Positions 44,606 through 53,602 of a DNA stretch of 64,000 bases are shown one piece after another. The position numbers were made by a program, and so were the translations under genes. Positions within the stretch are counted from its first letter, which is position 1, and every line of letters begins with the position of its first letter. The DNA is taken from positions 1,676,501 to 1,740,500 of the forward strand of contig NZ_CP101125.1 of the NCBI RefSeq assembly GCF_024296925.1. The letters are read 5' to 3'. The stretch comes from Pseudomonas nunensis. Its GTDB lineage: Bacteria > Pseudomonadota > Gammaproteobacteria > Pseudomonadales > Pseudomonadaceae. A model generated the notes under the pieces. That model did not search any database, had not been told where the DNA came from, and was given only the letters and a program-made list of their open reading frames with translations.

Positions 44606-47600
44606 CTACAGGAAGTCGCTGTTAATCAGCAGCCATGGGGCATCGGTGTTACGCGATTTTAAAACAGAAACCGCTGGAAGCAGCTTGCCATTCTGTGGGT
44701 TCAACGTTGTCGTTTCGAAACGTTTTTCTCGAAAAGTCATATCGCCTGCAACGGGGTGATAGCGTACGACGATAGCCAAACCATGCTGCGCGTTAGCCTC
44801 GTGTTGGAATATATCCATACCCAGTTTAAGTGGCTCATCCGGAGCGCTAAGAAGATTGAGCTGATAAAGCAGTGGTTCGCTCCATGCTTCCCAGTCATTA
44901 CGTTGATGGTTTGTCAACCAGTAAGCGCTCACGCCAAACTCTACATCATTTAGTTCACGAGCTGTTATTCCAGGTACTCGGAGGACGGCCATGGGTTGGT
45001 TGTTTATCGACTGCAAGGCTACCTGAGGTGCGGCAGTGATATCTGCAAGCAACAGACGTTCCTCGGCCATACTGCGGTTAGCACTCTGCTTGCCCCAAGG
45101 GCCTTTTTGCAGCCATGTATCAAGTTCGGTCTTGTTGTTACGGTTATACAAGAATTCCCCGCCTAATTGCAGGCCGGTGAGCACGAGGCCAATCAAATTC
45201 GCTTTGGCGGCGACACTCAGCAACTGGCTACCCGCTTTAACCCAGACTAATGCACGGGCTTCGTTGACGGTGGTAAACGCTTCATAAATAGATTTGCCAC
45301 TTTGTGCAAAAGCCCATCCATTAAGCGCAAGCTGTCCCGAGTCGCCTGCTAATGTCATGCTGGCTCCAGCCATCTTGGCTCCATTACCTGAGCGTAGCGC
45401 TTCTGTCCATTTGGCTGCTGAACCTTTTTCGCCGTAAATGCTTGTTCCTGCTGCGACAGCACTGAATATATAAGCAAATGGGCTCAGTGCCCCGGTGATT
45501 TTTCCTAACTTGGCAGCTAATTTTATTTTGCCCGCTGCACTTGTGTAATTCTTGATAGCTACTGAGAGGCTTGTTATAGCAATACCTTGTGCTGCCGCTA
45601 AACCACCACCTATGGTAGAGAATAGGGCGTTAAAGAATGCAATGTTATCTGCGCTATCGCGCTCCGCTTTAGAGCGTAACTCTACATAAACTTGATAAAA
45701 GTTCACCGTCTGCATGATAAAAGCCGCAGAGGCAAACAAATCCCCTCCTACCGATTTGAACACGTCCCCGGACAAACCTTTGTACGGTCGCTTGAGCCGA
45801 TAGTCCTCGGCCATTCTTTCAAATTCGATCAGTTGGGCGTTATTAAGCCCTTTAATTTTGAAGGCGGCTTTGCTGGGACCGTCCCCAATAGGGCTCATGG
45901 CCTGAGCTACACGCCCTTCGAGAGGCGCAATAGTTTGTTGTATGGATTTTCTGCGAGTAACCAGAGCTTTGTAACCACCTTTGGCGGCGAGGCCTTTACG
46001 TTCTTTGGAGATGGTTTGCTTTATTTGATTTTTGAGCGAGGACATTTGCTTGCGCAGATCCGTCAAACTAACAATATCAGCCTTAAACTTTTCGATTTGG
46101 CTGGCAGATGAAAACTCCAGCGTAATTCCTTTCTTGTTGAATGCCCTCAATACATTTATCCACGCTGAGCCAGGGATTTCCCGCAATACTTTCGCCGGAT
46201 CTAACGGCTGACCACTACGCAAGGCCTGTAGTGCATTATCGAGAGCTCCCGCCAGGCGTAATTGTTTCGCAGGTTCGTATGCTGTATCACGTAACTGCCC
46301 GAGAACAATACTGTCGTCCTTAAGCTGCATAGCAGCAGCCAAATTTTGAGTCAACAGGTTACCAAATTTTCCGCTTAGCTCTTGTGTCCCTACATAATCC
46401 TTTTGGGCCATAGCGGAATCGCGCAATGATTTGACGAATGATGCAATCTTAGCGTGCATGTCTTTCTGGTCGGCTAGACTCAATGTGAAAAATGTAGGTA
46501 CATTAAATCCGGGCTGTTTCTCAATTAGATCTGCGAGTTTTTCCGTGGCTAAATCGGTCCGGCAAATATCTCTTATGCATGCGTATTCGGTAGCCAGGGT
46601 TGTATTGAGTTGGTCTTCTATTTTTGGATCGAAATACCACGCCGAACGGTGGAAGCGCTCCTCACTCACTAGATTGGCTCGATCCTTGCTGATCAAATCC
46701 AGGCGTTTGTTCCAGCGACTTAATTGGGTTTTTTGTTGTTTGAGGAATGCTTCCATAGCCGGACGGTCAATCAGATCGCTGATGCCTTGCTGGCCCATCT
46801 TTGCCCCATCGAGAGCATCATCTGTATTGTCATCTATGGTTTCGATGAGTGTTTCATATTTTGAATAAAGCGACATTAGGCTTGTCCGCATTCGCGATTT
46901 CGCTGCTGCGATTGCACCGCGATGTGTACCTGCCCCTGAGTACTGAGTTTGATTTTTTACATTAACGTAGTCGACGATAGTTTGCCGCTGATCTTCGGTG
47001 GTCTCATCTTTGAGCTGAGTAAATCGCGGATCGCCTTGGGCCGCATTAAGAATCGTATCGCCAGTGACCGTATACAACGATTCGATATAGCAACCAAATA
47101 CGTACTTTTTCTGATTGGCCTCAGCATCACTCCAGTCACTTATCCAACCCGTGACCAGATCTTGATGTTCTGCAAGATCGCGCAGCACGCCTAAATCATC
47201 CTGTATGACCAAATAGAGATGGTCACGTTCGTTGTCTGTTTTGACCTGCTTTTTTAGTGTGCCTAACTGAATTTTTTTGAACTGCGATGCCTGCTCCCAG
47301 AGGTAATCTTGACTTTCCTCAGGCTTGGCACCCGTGACTGCTGGATCTTTACTCGGTTGTTCGGCAACTTCCGCAATCCATTTTTCCGCTTGGCTCGGGG
47401 TCAGCAGATTAGCGGCACCTTTTTCGGGGTCCGCCTTGGTCAGGTCGACAGACTGCATGAAGTAGTCACGCTCAGACTTATGCTTGATGACCTGAGCACA
47501 TTTAGCGGCGGTCCATTGCACTTCGGAATAGTTGACGTAGAGCTTGCTCAATCGCGGGAACACCAACACGGCTTCACCCACGTTGCTCTCACGTTTGTTG

Positions 47601-47926
47601 GCGGTAATTTCGCCTTTCTCCCACAGCAATTGGGTCACGATGCCATTCTGAATACGGTATTCGTGCATCACTGCTTGAGGCTTCTGGTCGACGATGACGT
47701 AGAGCCAGCCATCACGGATTAGGCGAATGCCAAGTGGACGTGAGCTAGTTTTGTACGGCATCGCCAGTGCGCTGGAAGGATCGAGTCGCTCGACCAAACC
47801 GTAGCGTAGAGGAACGAGCTGAATTTTGGCCTTCATCAGAGCGCAACCGCCCGTTGCGCATTTGCTGTCGTCTCGGCTTTTTGCGACGTTGTTCGGACTT
47901 TTGCTGGCCGATGCTGGCATGGTCAT
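44606..47926 (-). CDS. T6SS effector, VasX / BTH_I2691-type pore-forming toxin
   Basis: 1106 residues. The N-terminal ~200 residues match the VasX-type domain: IQLVPLRYGLVERLD..., then GIRLIRDGWLYVIVDQKPQAVMHEYRI. A CATGGC pair lies just before it. The middle is long and helical with coiled-coil stretches (LTDLRKQMSSLKNQIKQTISKERK). Residues ~770-960 contain several hydrophobic helices (FFNALFSTIGGGLAAAQGIAITSL; ALSPFAYIFSAVAAGTSIYG; ANLIGLVLTGLQLGGEFLY), as in colicin-like pore formers. The start overlaps the DUF4123 gene stop (ATGA). The expected action is membrane depolarisation of a target cell after T6SS delivery; this is inference from the family. Confidence 0.82.
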   Translation of the reverse strand: MTMPASASKSPNNVAKSRDDSKCATGGCALMKAKIQLVPLRYGLVERLDPSSALAMPYKTSSRPLGIRLIRDGWLYVIVDQKPQAVMHEYRIQNGIVTQLLWEKGEITANKRESNVGEAVLVFPRLSKLYVNYSEVQWTAAKCAQVIKHKSERDYFMQSVDLTKADPEKGAANLLTPSQAEKWIAEVAEQPSKDPAVTGAKPEESQDYLWEQASQFKKIQLGTLKKQVKTDNERDHLYLVIQDDLGVLRDLAEHQDLVTGWISDWSDAEANQKKYVFGCYIESLYTVTGDTILNAAQGDPRFTQLKDETTEDQRQTIVDYVNVKNQTQYSGAGTHRGAIAAAKSRMRTSLMSLYSKYETLIETIDDNTDDALDGAKMGQQGISDLIDRPAMEAFLKQQKTQLSRWNKRLDLISKDRANLVSEERFHRSAWYFDPKIEDQLNTTLATEYACIRDICRTDLATEKLADLIEKQPGFNVPTFFTLSLADQKDMHAKIASFVKSLRDSAMAQKDYVGTQELSGKFGNLLTQNLAAAMQLKDDSIVLGQLRDTAYEPAKQLRLAGALDNALQALRSGQPLDPAKVLREIPGSAWINVLRAFNKKGITLEFSSASQIEKFKADIVSLTDLRKQMSSLKNQIKQTISKERKGLAAKGGYKALVTRRKSIQQTIAPLEGRVAQAMSPIGDGPSKAAFKIKGLNNAQLIEFERMAEDYRLKRPYKGLSGDVFKSVGGDLFASAAFIMQTVNFYQVYVELRSKAERDSADNIAFFNALFSTIGGGLAAAQGIAITSLSVAIKNYTSAAGKIKLAAKLGKITGALSPFAYIFSAVAAGTSIYGEKGSAAKWTEALRSGNGAKMAGASMTLAGDSGQLALNGWAFAQSGKSIYEAFTTVNEARALVWVKAGSQLLSVAAKANLIGLVLTGLQLGGEFLYNRNNKTELDTWLQKGPWGKQSANRSMAEERLLLADITAAPQVALQSINNQPMAVLRVPGITARELNDVEFGVSAYWLTNHQRNDWEAWSEPLLYQLNLLSAPDEPLKLGMDIFQHEANAQHGLAIVVRYHPVAGDMTFREKRFETTTLNPQNGKLLPAVSVLKSRNTDAPWLLINSDFL

Positions 47927-48822
47927 CCTTGGCTCCTACTGAGGGTTTCCACTCTTTCCTGGGCAATATCAGCGACCCGTTCGAGTCGCTGAGCGGGCGT
48001 TTGTTCCGATGGAGTTTTGAGTATTGCATCGAGGTCTGGATGTTCTTCCAGCGCTCTTTCACCGAGGAACCCGTGAATGTTGGCGTAGAGGGTGATGTCG
48101 AGTTCGGTATTGAAGCCTCGATCGTACGAGGTCGATGCCAATGCGTGCAGGTGTTCCCAGCGTTGCAGGGGCGTCGATTGCGCTAGATAGGACGGGAAGT
48201 ATTCGTGCATGTGTTCGTCGAGTCGAAGAACTATGTTGCGGAAATTCACTTCATCCAGTTGGCTCAGTTGCTCGTCGCTCAAGCGGTAGAGTTTTTTGTG
48301 ATTCGGTTCGGGGACTTTGGCGGGGCGCCGGTCTACATGCCAGCAGCCCAGTGCCGCATCGGCGGTGACGATCTGTACACAAGGCCCGAACAGAGTCGGG
48401 TCCTTGATGCTATCCGCGTGGGTGAGCAATGCATGAATCACGGCGGGGTCGGCTATGCGCAATAGAACTTCTTCGCCCTGCGGGTGGAGCACGCTGGTGA
48501 GCCAACGGAAGTGGGCGACCATGTGTTCCCATGGCTGCTCGCTGAATACGAGATGGCCCCATTCTTGACGGGACGCGTTCAGGAACTGCATCAGGATCGG
48601 ATTGTTCTGTGTTTTTATCTGGACGAGGCATGGCGAAATATCACCCAACTCGGCCCAGCGCGTACCGAGGTAGAGCGGCTCGAATACCGGGTTATCAGAC
48701 CATTGGTACAGATGCTGTGGAAGTTTCTCGACGCTGACACCATCCAGCAGCAAACCTACTGTGCCATTCCATGGGAGACCCTGGGGTAAGCCATTCTCTA
48801 GCGACCACTCAGGTTTAAGCAT
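47923..48822 (-). CDS. DUF4123-type T6SS effector chaperone (adaptor)
   Basis: 299 residues. An N-terminal DUF4123 domain (VGLLLDGVSVEKLPQHLYQWSDNPVFEPLYLGTRWAELGDISPCLVQI; EQPWEHMVAHFRWLTSVLHPQGEEVLLRIADPAVIHALL) is followed by a helical C terminus (RLSDEQLSQLDEVNFRNIVLRLDEHMHEYFPSYLA). These proteins (Tap/TEC) load an effector onto its VgrG and are not secreted themselves. GGAGG lies 6 bases before the ATG at 48822. It overlaps vgrG by 8 bases and the toxin gene by 4, which fits its role between the two. Confidence 0.85.
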   Translation of the reverse strand: MLKPEWSLENGLPQGLPWNGTVGLLLDGVSVEKLPQHLYQWSDNPVFEPLYLGTRWAELGDISPCLVQIKTQNNPILMQFLNASRQEWGHLVFSEQPWEHMVAHFRWLTSVLHPQGEEVLLRIADPAVIHALLTHADSIKDPTLFGPCVQIVTADAALGCWHVDRRPAKVPEPNHKKLYRLSDEQLSQLDEVNFRNIVLRLDEHMHEYFPSYLAQSTPLQRWEHLHALASTSYDRGFNTELDITLYANIHGFLGERALEEHPDLDAILKTPSEQTPAQRLERVADIAQERVETLSRSQG

Positions 48823-50857
48823 TTTGTGCCTCCAGTTTGGCTTTCTCACAGATCGCGCAAATCGGCTTCTTCTGCATCAACGCCTGCCTTTGCGCCGGCA
48901 CCAACAATTCCCCAGCCTTGTCCGAATCCGCCTGCTTCAATGGCCCTGGCAGCAAAGGTGCTGCGCCTGTGCCATTCCCCGGGCTGCCGCCGGAGTTCAT
49001 GTTGATCACTGGCCCACTCAAGGTCACGCCGCCGGCATCGATCTTGACGAAGCTACCCCCGCCAATCAGGGTCAATTCACTGCCCGCCTCCAGCACTACT
49101 TTCAGGCCGCTGCTCAAGTGGATTTCCTGTCCCGCCTCAATAAACTGCCCAGTACCAATCTTGATGTGCTGGTTAACCCCCACAGTCAAATGATCATTCG
49201 CCTGCGTCTCAACCTTCCGGTCCGCATAAACCGTGTGATGTTCCTCTGCCTTGAACTCTGTGTAGCTGTTTTGCTCAACAGTATCGTGCCGTTCATTCCC
49301 GACCCGAATCTTCTGGTCGTGCTCGACGTTTTCATCCCAATCCCGCTGGGCGTGCAGGAAGATTTGTTCCTGACCCTTCTTATCCTCGATGCGCAGTTCG
49401 TTGTATCCGCCGCCACCGGGGGAGCTCAGGGTCTTGAAAGTGCTGCGGGTTTTGTTCGCCGGCAGGTCGTAGGGGACGACGTTTTCCTTGTGGTACAGGC
49501 AGCCGCTGATCAGCGGTTGGTCGGGGTCGCCTTCAAGGAATGTCACCAGCACTTCCATGCCGATGCGCGGGATGGCGATGCCGCCGTAGTGTGCGCCGGC
49601 CCAGGCCGAGGAGACGCGTAGCCAGCAGCTGGTTTTGTCGTCGGCCTGGCCTTCGCGGTCCCAGTGGAATTGCACTTTGACGCGGCCGTATTGGTCGCAG
49701 TGGATTTCTTCACCTTTTGGCCCGGTGACCACGGTGCTTTGGCTGCCGAGGATTCGCGGCTTGGGGTGGTTCAGCGGTGGGCGGTTCGGTACGTCCCACG
49801 GCGTCGCCTGGAATCGGTTGCGATAGCCTTGATGGAAGTCGTCCTTCAACGCTGTGGTGTTGCTGGTGACCGACTCTTCCAGCACTTGCGGCTGTTTGCC
49901 TTCGTGGAGGACTTCAGTCAGTAGCCACAGGTCGTTCCACTTGGCTTTCGGGTGTTGGGTCAGGGCCAGGAAGTGGCCGCTGACGAGGATCGGCTGATCG
50001 CTGCGGCCTTCGGCGAGCTGGAAGTCGCTGCGGTGGCGTTCGAGGGCGCGTTTGGCCAGGTGCTTGCCGCGCTCTCGGTCGATGAAGCGACCTGGGTAGT
50101 CGTAATCTTCGAGGTCGGGGAGGGCGTCGCCACGGTTTTCGCTTTCCAGCGTCATGCGCGGTTTTTCGAAGTCGTAGTCGCGGCGGGTGGTGCGGCTGGT
50201 GCGGGTTTCCAGGCGCAGGTCGAAGCGCTTGATCACCGGGTCGGTGGCGACCATGCCGGAGTCTTGCTGGTAGGCCACGGGCGTGAGTTTCGGGAACACC
50301 GTCTGGTCATCGCCGAACACCAGTTTGTGAGCCGTGGCGCTGTGCTGGAAGTGGTAGTGAATACCTTCTTCCTCGCACAGGCGCTGGATGAACTGCAGGT
50401 CCGATTCATCGTATTGAACGCAGTAGATGCGCTCGGGATAAATCGCCCCGACTTTGAATTCGTAGGCGTTGCCTTGGATACCGTGCTCTTCGAGGACCAT
50501 ACCGACGATTTTCGGCACTGTAAGGTTCTGGAAGATGCGCTGGTTGATGCGGTGTGCGAGATAGGACAGTTGCGGGCGCAGGGTCACCGCGTAGCGGGTC
50601 AGGCGTTTGCCGGAATCACCCTGGGCGGCGCGATAGATCTGGCCGTGGATGCCGCTGCCGTCAGGCGAGAGCTGCAGGAAGGCCGGTTTGTGCAGCAGGG
50701 TTTCGAGGTCCAGAGACGGCTTCTCGCTGACCAGCTCTACCTCAAACACAAAAGGCTGGCTGATGGCTTCCCGACCTTGCAGGGCAAGCACCTGGAGGTC
50801 GTTATCCAGACCTTCGATGGTCAGGGCAAAGTGAGTCTGATTGGCCGGCGCGAACAT
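48815..50857 (-). CDS. vgrG: Type VI secretion spike protein VgrG
   Basis: 680 residues. The gp27-like part (FALTIEGLDNDLQVLALQGREAISQPFVFEVELVS; YDESDLQFIQRLCEEEGIHYHFQ), the gp5/OB-fold region (YGRVKVQFHWDREG; SCWLRVSSAWAGAHYGGIAIPRIGMEVLVTFLEGDPDQPLISG), and the DUF2345-like beta-helix (GQEIHLSSGLKVVLEAGSELTLIGGGSFVKIDAGGVTLSG) are in the usual order. There is no large C-terminal effector domain; the tail ends in KKPICAICEKAK, a CxxC motif. GAGGAA precedes the ATG at 50857. It presumably carries the toxin encoded two genes downstream. Confidence 0.92.
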   Translation of the reverse strand: MFAPANQTHFALTIEGLDNDLQVLALQGREAISQPFVFEVELVSEKPSLDLETLLHKPAFLQLSPDGSGIHGQIYRAAQGDSGKRLTRYAVTLRPQLSYLAHRINQRIFQNLTVPKIVGMVLEEHGIQGNAYEFKVGAIYPERIYCVQYDESDLQFIQRLCEEEGIHYHFQHSATAHKLVFGDDQTVFPKLTPVAYQQDSGMVATDPVIKRFDLRLETRTSRTTRRDYDFEKPRMTLESENRGDALPDLEDYDYPGRFIDRERGKHLAKRALERHRSDFQLAEGRSDQPILVSGHFLALTQHPKAKWNDLWLLTEVLHEGKQPQVLEESVTSNTTALKDDFHQGYRNRFQATPWDVPNRPPLNHPKPRILGSQSTVVTGPKGEEIHCDQYGRVKVQFHWDREGQADDKTSCWLRVSSAWAGAHYGGIAIPRIGMEVLVTFLEGDPDQPLISGCLYHKENVVPYDLPANKTRSTFKTLSSPGGGGYNELRIEDKKGQEQIFLHAQRDWDENVEHDQKIRVGNERHDTVEQNSYTEFKAEEHHTVYADRKVETQANDHLTVGVNQHIKIGTGQFIEAGQEIHLSSGLKVVLEAGSELTLIGGGSFVKIDAGGVTLSGPVINMNSGGSPGNGTGAAPLLPGPLKQADSDKAGELLVPAQRQALMQKKPICAICEKAKLEAQNA

Positions 50858-50988
50858 CCCTTGTTCCTCGTGCAGTGCTGCGGCGTAAACCAATACCCGA
50901 TCAAAGGATCAGCAGACGCGAAATTCTGGAAAGGCGTAAACAACATCGACCAGCAGAGCTGGCCGATGCGTGAAGCGGTCAGCCGCGA

Positions 50989-51504
50989 TTAAGCGACTGG
51001 TTGACGCCAGTCATCGGAACCCGAAGTACCGGATACTTCGTGGGTCCAGGTGATTTTACGGTAGGTGAACTGCACTTCTTCCAGGTGGGTGAAGTGGGAG
51101 TTCGACGGGTCCTGGCAGTTGTGCATTTTGTTGTTGATGGCGACGATGATCGCGTCTTCCAGTTTGGTGGTGTAGTAGTGCTCTTGGGTCCCTTGGGCCG
51201 AAGTGCGGTACCACTGGATAACGATTTCGCTCATGCGCTCGCCGGAGGTCAGAGCTGCTTGCAGCAGTGGCGAAGCCTTGTCGTAGACCTTGGTGATCAC
51301 AACTGGCTTGTGAACGCGCTGACCGGTCGGTTGGCCGGACTGTGGGTCACGCGGGATGATCACGTCGTGGCTGAAAGCCTGAACCATGACTTGGTCTTCG
51401 TGACCTTCTTGATAAGTGTTGCCAACCGAGTCGGCGGTGAATGCGCCGGCAGTGATCAGACCTTGTTTCTCGCCAGTTACGGACATGTACGCTGGAGTAG
51501 CCAT
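50989..51504 (-). CDS. hcp: Hcp-family T6SS tube protein
   Basis: 171 residues, the normal Hcp length. Signature segments: AYMSVTGEKQGLITAGAF, YQEGHEDQVMVQAFSHDVIIPRD, HKPVVITKVYDKASPLLQAAL, and YRKITWTHEVSGTSGSDDW. It forms the hexameric inner tube and is first in the leftward cluster, 131 bases before vgrG. AAGGAG lies 7 bases before the ATG. The upstream region carries a sigma-54-like promoter and three dyads, listed separately. No T6SS sheath or baseplate genes are in the window, so this is an accessory (orphan) hcp-vgrG cluster. Confidence 0.93.
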   Translation of the reverse strand: MATPAYMSVTGEKQGLITAGAFTADSVGNTYQEGHEDQVMVQAFSHDVIIPRDPQSGQPTGQRVHKPVVITKVYDKASPLLQAALTSGERMSEIVIQWYRTSAQGTQEHYYTTKLEDAIIVAINNKMHNCQDPSNSHFTHLEEVQFTYRKITWTHEVSGTSGSDDWRQPVA

Positions 51505-51572
51505 GGATGTGCTCCTTGCTGAAAATTTAGGGTGCCCGGGAGGCGGTATCGCCCGGTGGGTGCATGACTGTT

Positions 51573-51589
51573 ATCAAGGTCCGTGCCAG
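51573..51589 (-). promoter_or_regulatory. Sigma-54-like -24/-12 promoter for hcp
   Basis: Leftward strand: CTGGCACGGACCTTGAT. This matches the consensus YTGGCACGNNNNTTGCW except that the C of the -12 GC is A. A start site ~12 bases downstream would give a leader of about 58 bases before the hcp ATG. The mismatch lies at an important position, so the call is tentative. Confidence 0.5.
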
Positions 51590-51672
51590 AAAAGGTGAGG
51601 GCCAGGTAAACCGGGGGGATGACGGAGGTTTTTCAAGCACTTGGATGAACATTGAGTGAAATCCCCTGACAA

Positions 51673-51716
51673 AGTGCGCAAGAAGTTGCGCAGTACTGCG
51701 CAACTTCTTGCGCACT
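51673..51716. promoter_or_regulatory. Perfect 44-bp palindrome upstream of hcp (two 18-bp dyads)
   Basis: Each half contains TGCGCAAGAAGTTGCGCA, itself an inverted repeat of TGCGCAA around GAAG; the halves are mirror copies joined by AGTACT. The centre lies about 130 bases upstream of the predicted start site, the right distance for an enhancer of a sigma-54 activator. A 22-bp-stem hairpin or terminator after the ArsR gene is the alternative reading. Confidence 0.65.
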
Positions 51717-51776
51717 CGGCTACAGCCCCCGGCAGGTCTGGCGCTTAGCGATATTGGAACGGTTTTTTGCGAAACA

Positions 51777-51796
51777 AGTGCGCAACTTCTTGCGCA
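51777..51796. promoter_or_regulatory. Third copy of the 18-bp dyad upstream of hcp
   Basis: TGCGCAACTTCTTGCGCA preceded by AG, identical to one half of the 44-bp palindrome 80 bases away. Three exact copies in 125 bases of DNA between arsR and hcp are not expected by chance and suggest a binding site for a dimeric regulator. Confidence 0.65.
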
Positions 51797-51815
51797 TCAA
51801 GGCCATGCGCCATCA

Positions 51816-52121
51816 TTAGAGCCTGGCACCGATCTGCTCGACAAATTCTGCGATCGCGGTTTCGTTGCGTCGGTAATACGTCCAGGGTCCGATCCGTTGC
51901 GAGGTCACCAGGTTGGCCCGTTGCAGGGCGGTGAGGTACAGCGATACGGTGGACTGCGACAGGCCGACCTTTTCCTGAATGATGCTGACACACACGCCGA
52001 TTTCCTCCGGGTCGCGTTCCTGGGTCGGGAAGTGCACGCGCGGCTCCTTCAACCACAGCATGATTTGCAGGCGCGTGGGGTTGGAAAGGGCTTTGATGAT
52101 GTCGTTCAGATCAAGAGTCAT
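51816..52121 (-). CDS. ArsR-family transcriptional regulator
   Basis: 101 residues. Winged-helix domain: IIKALSNPTRLQIMLWLKEP, then the recognition region VGLSQSTVSLYLTALQRANLVTSQRIGPWTYYRRNE. The segment between them holds a single Cys (GVCVSIIQEK) and no CxC metal motif, so it is more likely a redox or small-molecule sensor than an arsenic sensor. It follows the Old Yellow Enzyme gene by 98 bases in the same direction. It probably controls that gene and the divergent DJ-1/PfpI gene. A link to the adjacent hcp cluster is not evident. Confidence 0.85.
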   Translation of the reverse strand: MTLDLNDIIKALSNPTRLQIMLWLKEPRVHFPTQERDPEEIGVCVSIIQEKVGLSQSTVSLYLTALQRANLVTSQRIGPWTYYRRNETAIAEFVEQIGARL

Positions 52122-52219
52122 GGTTGAGCCTGGGGGCCTGTGTGCTGCGTCGAAATAAGCCGAAACCCTGAGGCCGGCAGATCGGCGCCTTAGGTCAAGG
52201 GACCGATCTGCCGCGCAGT

Positions 52220-53350
52220 TTACAGACTCGGCTGGTAGCGCGGGTAATCGCTGTAACCGACGTCGGTTCCACCGTACAGGCTGGACGCATCGAGCTCATT
52301 GAGCGGCCACTGATTCAGCAGACGTGCCGGCAAGTCCGGGTTGGCGATAAACCAGCGGCCGAACCCGATCAAGTCGCCCCAATCGGCGTTCAGTACCTTG
52401 TCGGCGCGTTCGCTGGAGTACTTGCCGGCATACATCAGCAATCCGCTGAAGGCCTCACGCACAGCCTGGCGGAAGGTGATCGGCAGTTCCGGGGCGTTGT
52501 CCCAGTCGGCTTCTGCCAGGGACACGTAGGCAATGCCGATCTGTTCCATCAATCTGACGGCTTCCAGGTAAGTTTCGTGCGGATTCTCCTCCACCAATCC
52601 GAGGTATACCCGCGCTTCATCGGTGCTGGCGAACAACGGAGCAAATCGCACACCGACCCGATCCTTGCCGACCACTGCGGCCACGGCTTCCGTGATCTCG
52701 CGCAGAAAGCGCAGGCGATTGTTCAACGAGCCGCCATATTCGTCAGTGCGCTGGTTGCTGTGGGCGGAGATGAACTGGTTGACCAGATAACCGTTGGCGC
52801 AATGCAATTCGACGCCATCGAACCCGGCCTCCACGGCGTTGCGTGCCGCTTGAGCGTAAAGCTGCACGAGTTCCTTGACCTGCCCGGTGCTCAGCGCCTG
52901 AGGCATGGACGGCTCGGCCAGGGCGCCGGTGCCCGGGCCGGTTTCGATAAACACACTCACCGCCGTCGCCGGGATCGCAGAAGGCGCGACCGGTGCTGCG
53001 CCACCCGGCTGCAGCGAGGTGTGGGAGACCCGACCGACATGCCACAGCTGGGCAAAAATCGGCTTGCCTTCAAGGTGCACGGCAGTCGTCACGTGCTTCC
53101 AGCCGTCGATCTGTTCCTGGGTGTGAATCCCCGGCGTCCAGGCATAGCCTTGGCCGCGCGGCTCGATCTGAATCCCTTCGGTGATCAGCAAACCGGCACT
53201 GCTGCGTTGACGGTAATACTCGGCCATCAGGGCATTGGGGATGTTGCCGGGCTGAGTGCTGCGTGAGCGGGTCAACGGCGGCAGCACCAGGCGATTTTGC
53301 AGGGTGAACGGGCCTAGGCGGATAGGCGTGAATAGCGTGGAACCGGTCAT
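52220..53350 (-). CDS. Old Yellow Enzyme family FMN-dependent ene-reductase (NemA-like)
   Basis: 376 residues, normal for the family. Flavin-binding barrel start (LFTPIRLGPFTLQNRLVLPPLTRSRS), FAQLWHVGRVSH, the substrate-binding HxxN motif HCANGYLVNQF, and TDEYGGSLNNRLRF are all present. It reduces activated C=C bonds or nitro groups with NAD(P)H. AGGA lies 7 bases before the ATG. It is paired with the ArsR gene downstream and diverges from a DJ-1/PfpI gene, suggesting an electrophile or quinone stress response. Confidence 0.9.
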   Translation of the reverse strand: MTGSTLFTPIRLGPFTLQNRLVLPPLTRSRSTQPGNIPNALMAEYYRQRSSAGLLITEGIQIEPRGQGYAWTPGIHTQEQIDGWKHVTTAVHLEGKPIFAQLWHVGRVSHTSLQPGGAAPVAPSAIPATAVSVFIETGPGTGALAEPSMPQALSTGQVKELVQLYAQAARNAVEAGFDGVELHCANGYLVNQFISAHSNQRTDEYGGSLNNRLRFLREITEAVAAVVGKDRVGVRFAPLFASTDEARVYLGLVEENPHETYLEAVRLMEQIGIAYVSLAEADWDNAPELPITFRQAVREAFSGLLMYAGKYSSERADKVLNADWGDLIGFGRWFIANPDLPARLLNQWPLNELDASSLYGGTDVGYSDYPRYQPSL

Positions 53351-53443
53351 CGGTAAGTCCTGTAAAACGGAATGAGTGCGTTCGTGCGCCGTCAGCCGTG
53401 GCTGAACCGGGTGCGCTGTGAACGCCTTTATAGAAGTATCACG

Positions 53444-53463
53444 ATATTGCGATATTTCAATAT
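53444..53463. promoter_or_regulatory. AT-rich dyad, candidate ArsR operator
   Basis: ATATTG and CAATAT as perfect inverted 6-base arms with an 8-base spacer, in the 252-base divergent gap between the Old Yellow Enzyme and DJ-1 genes. AT-rich imperfect dyads like this are typical of ArsR-type operators. Flanking TATAAA-like sequences could be -10 boxes. Confidence 0.45.
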
Positions 53464-53602
53464 ATAAATTTAAACTGCCTCCGTATCATCCGGCCTCACC
53501 GCCCATAGATGAGTGAAACGATCCGAGCAACCGGGTGGTCAATCACTCTGTACCCAAGCGCCGTCGAGCGTCCGACTATTCCTGGAATCAAGTGAGAACG
53601 AC

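Noticed and set aside
48135..48789. Overlapping short plus-strand frames inside the DUF4123 gene
   Set aside because: Antisense shadows of a gene with domain support and tight overlaps on both sides.
49952..50992. 346-codon plus-strand frame opposite vgrG
   Set aside because: Antisense to conserved gp27/gp5 regions of VgrG.
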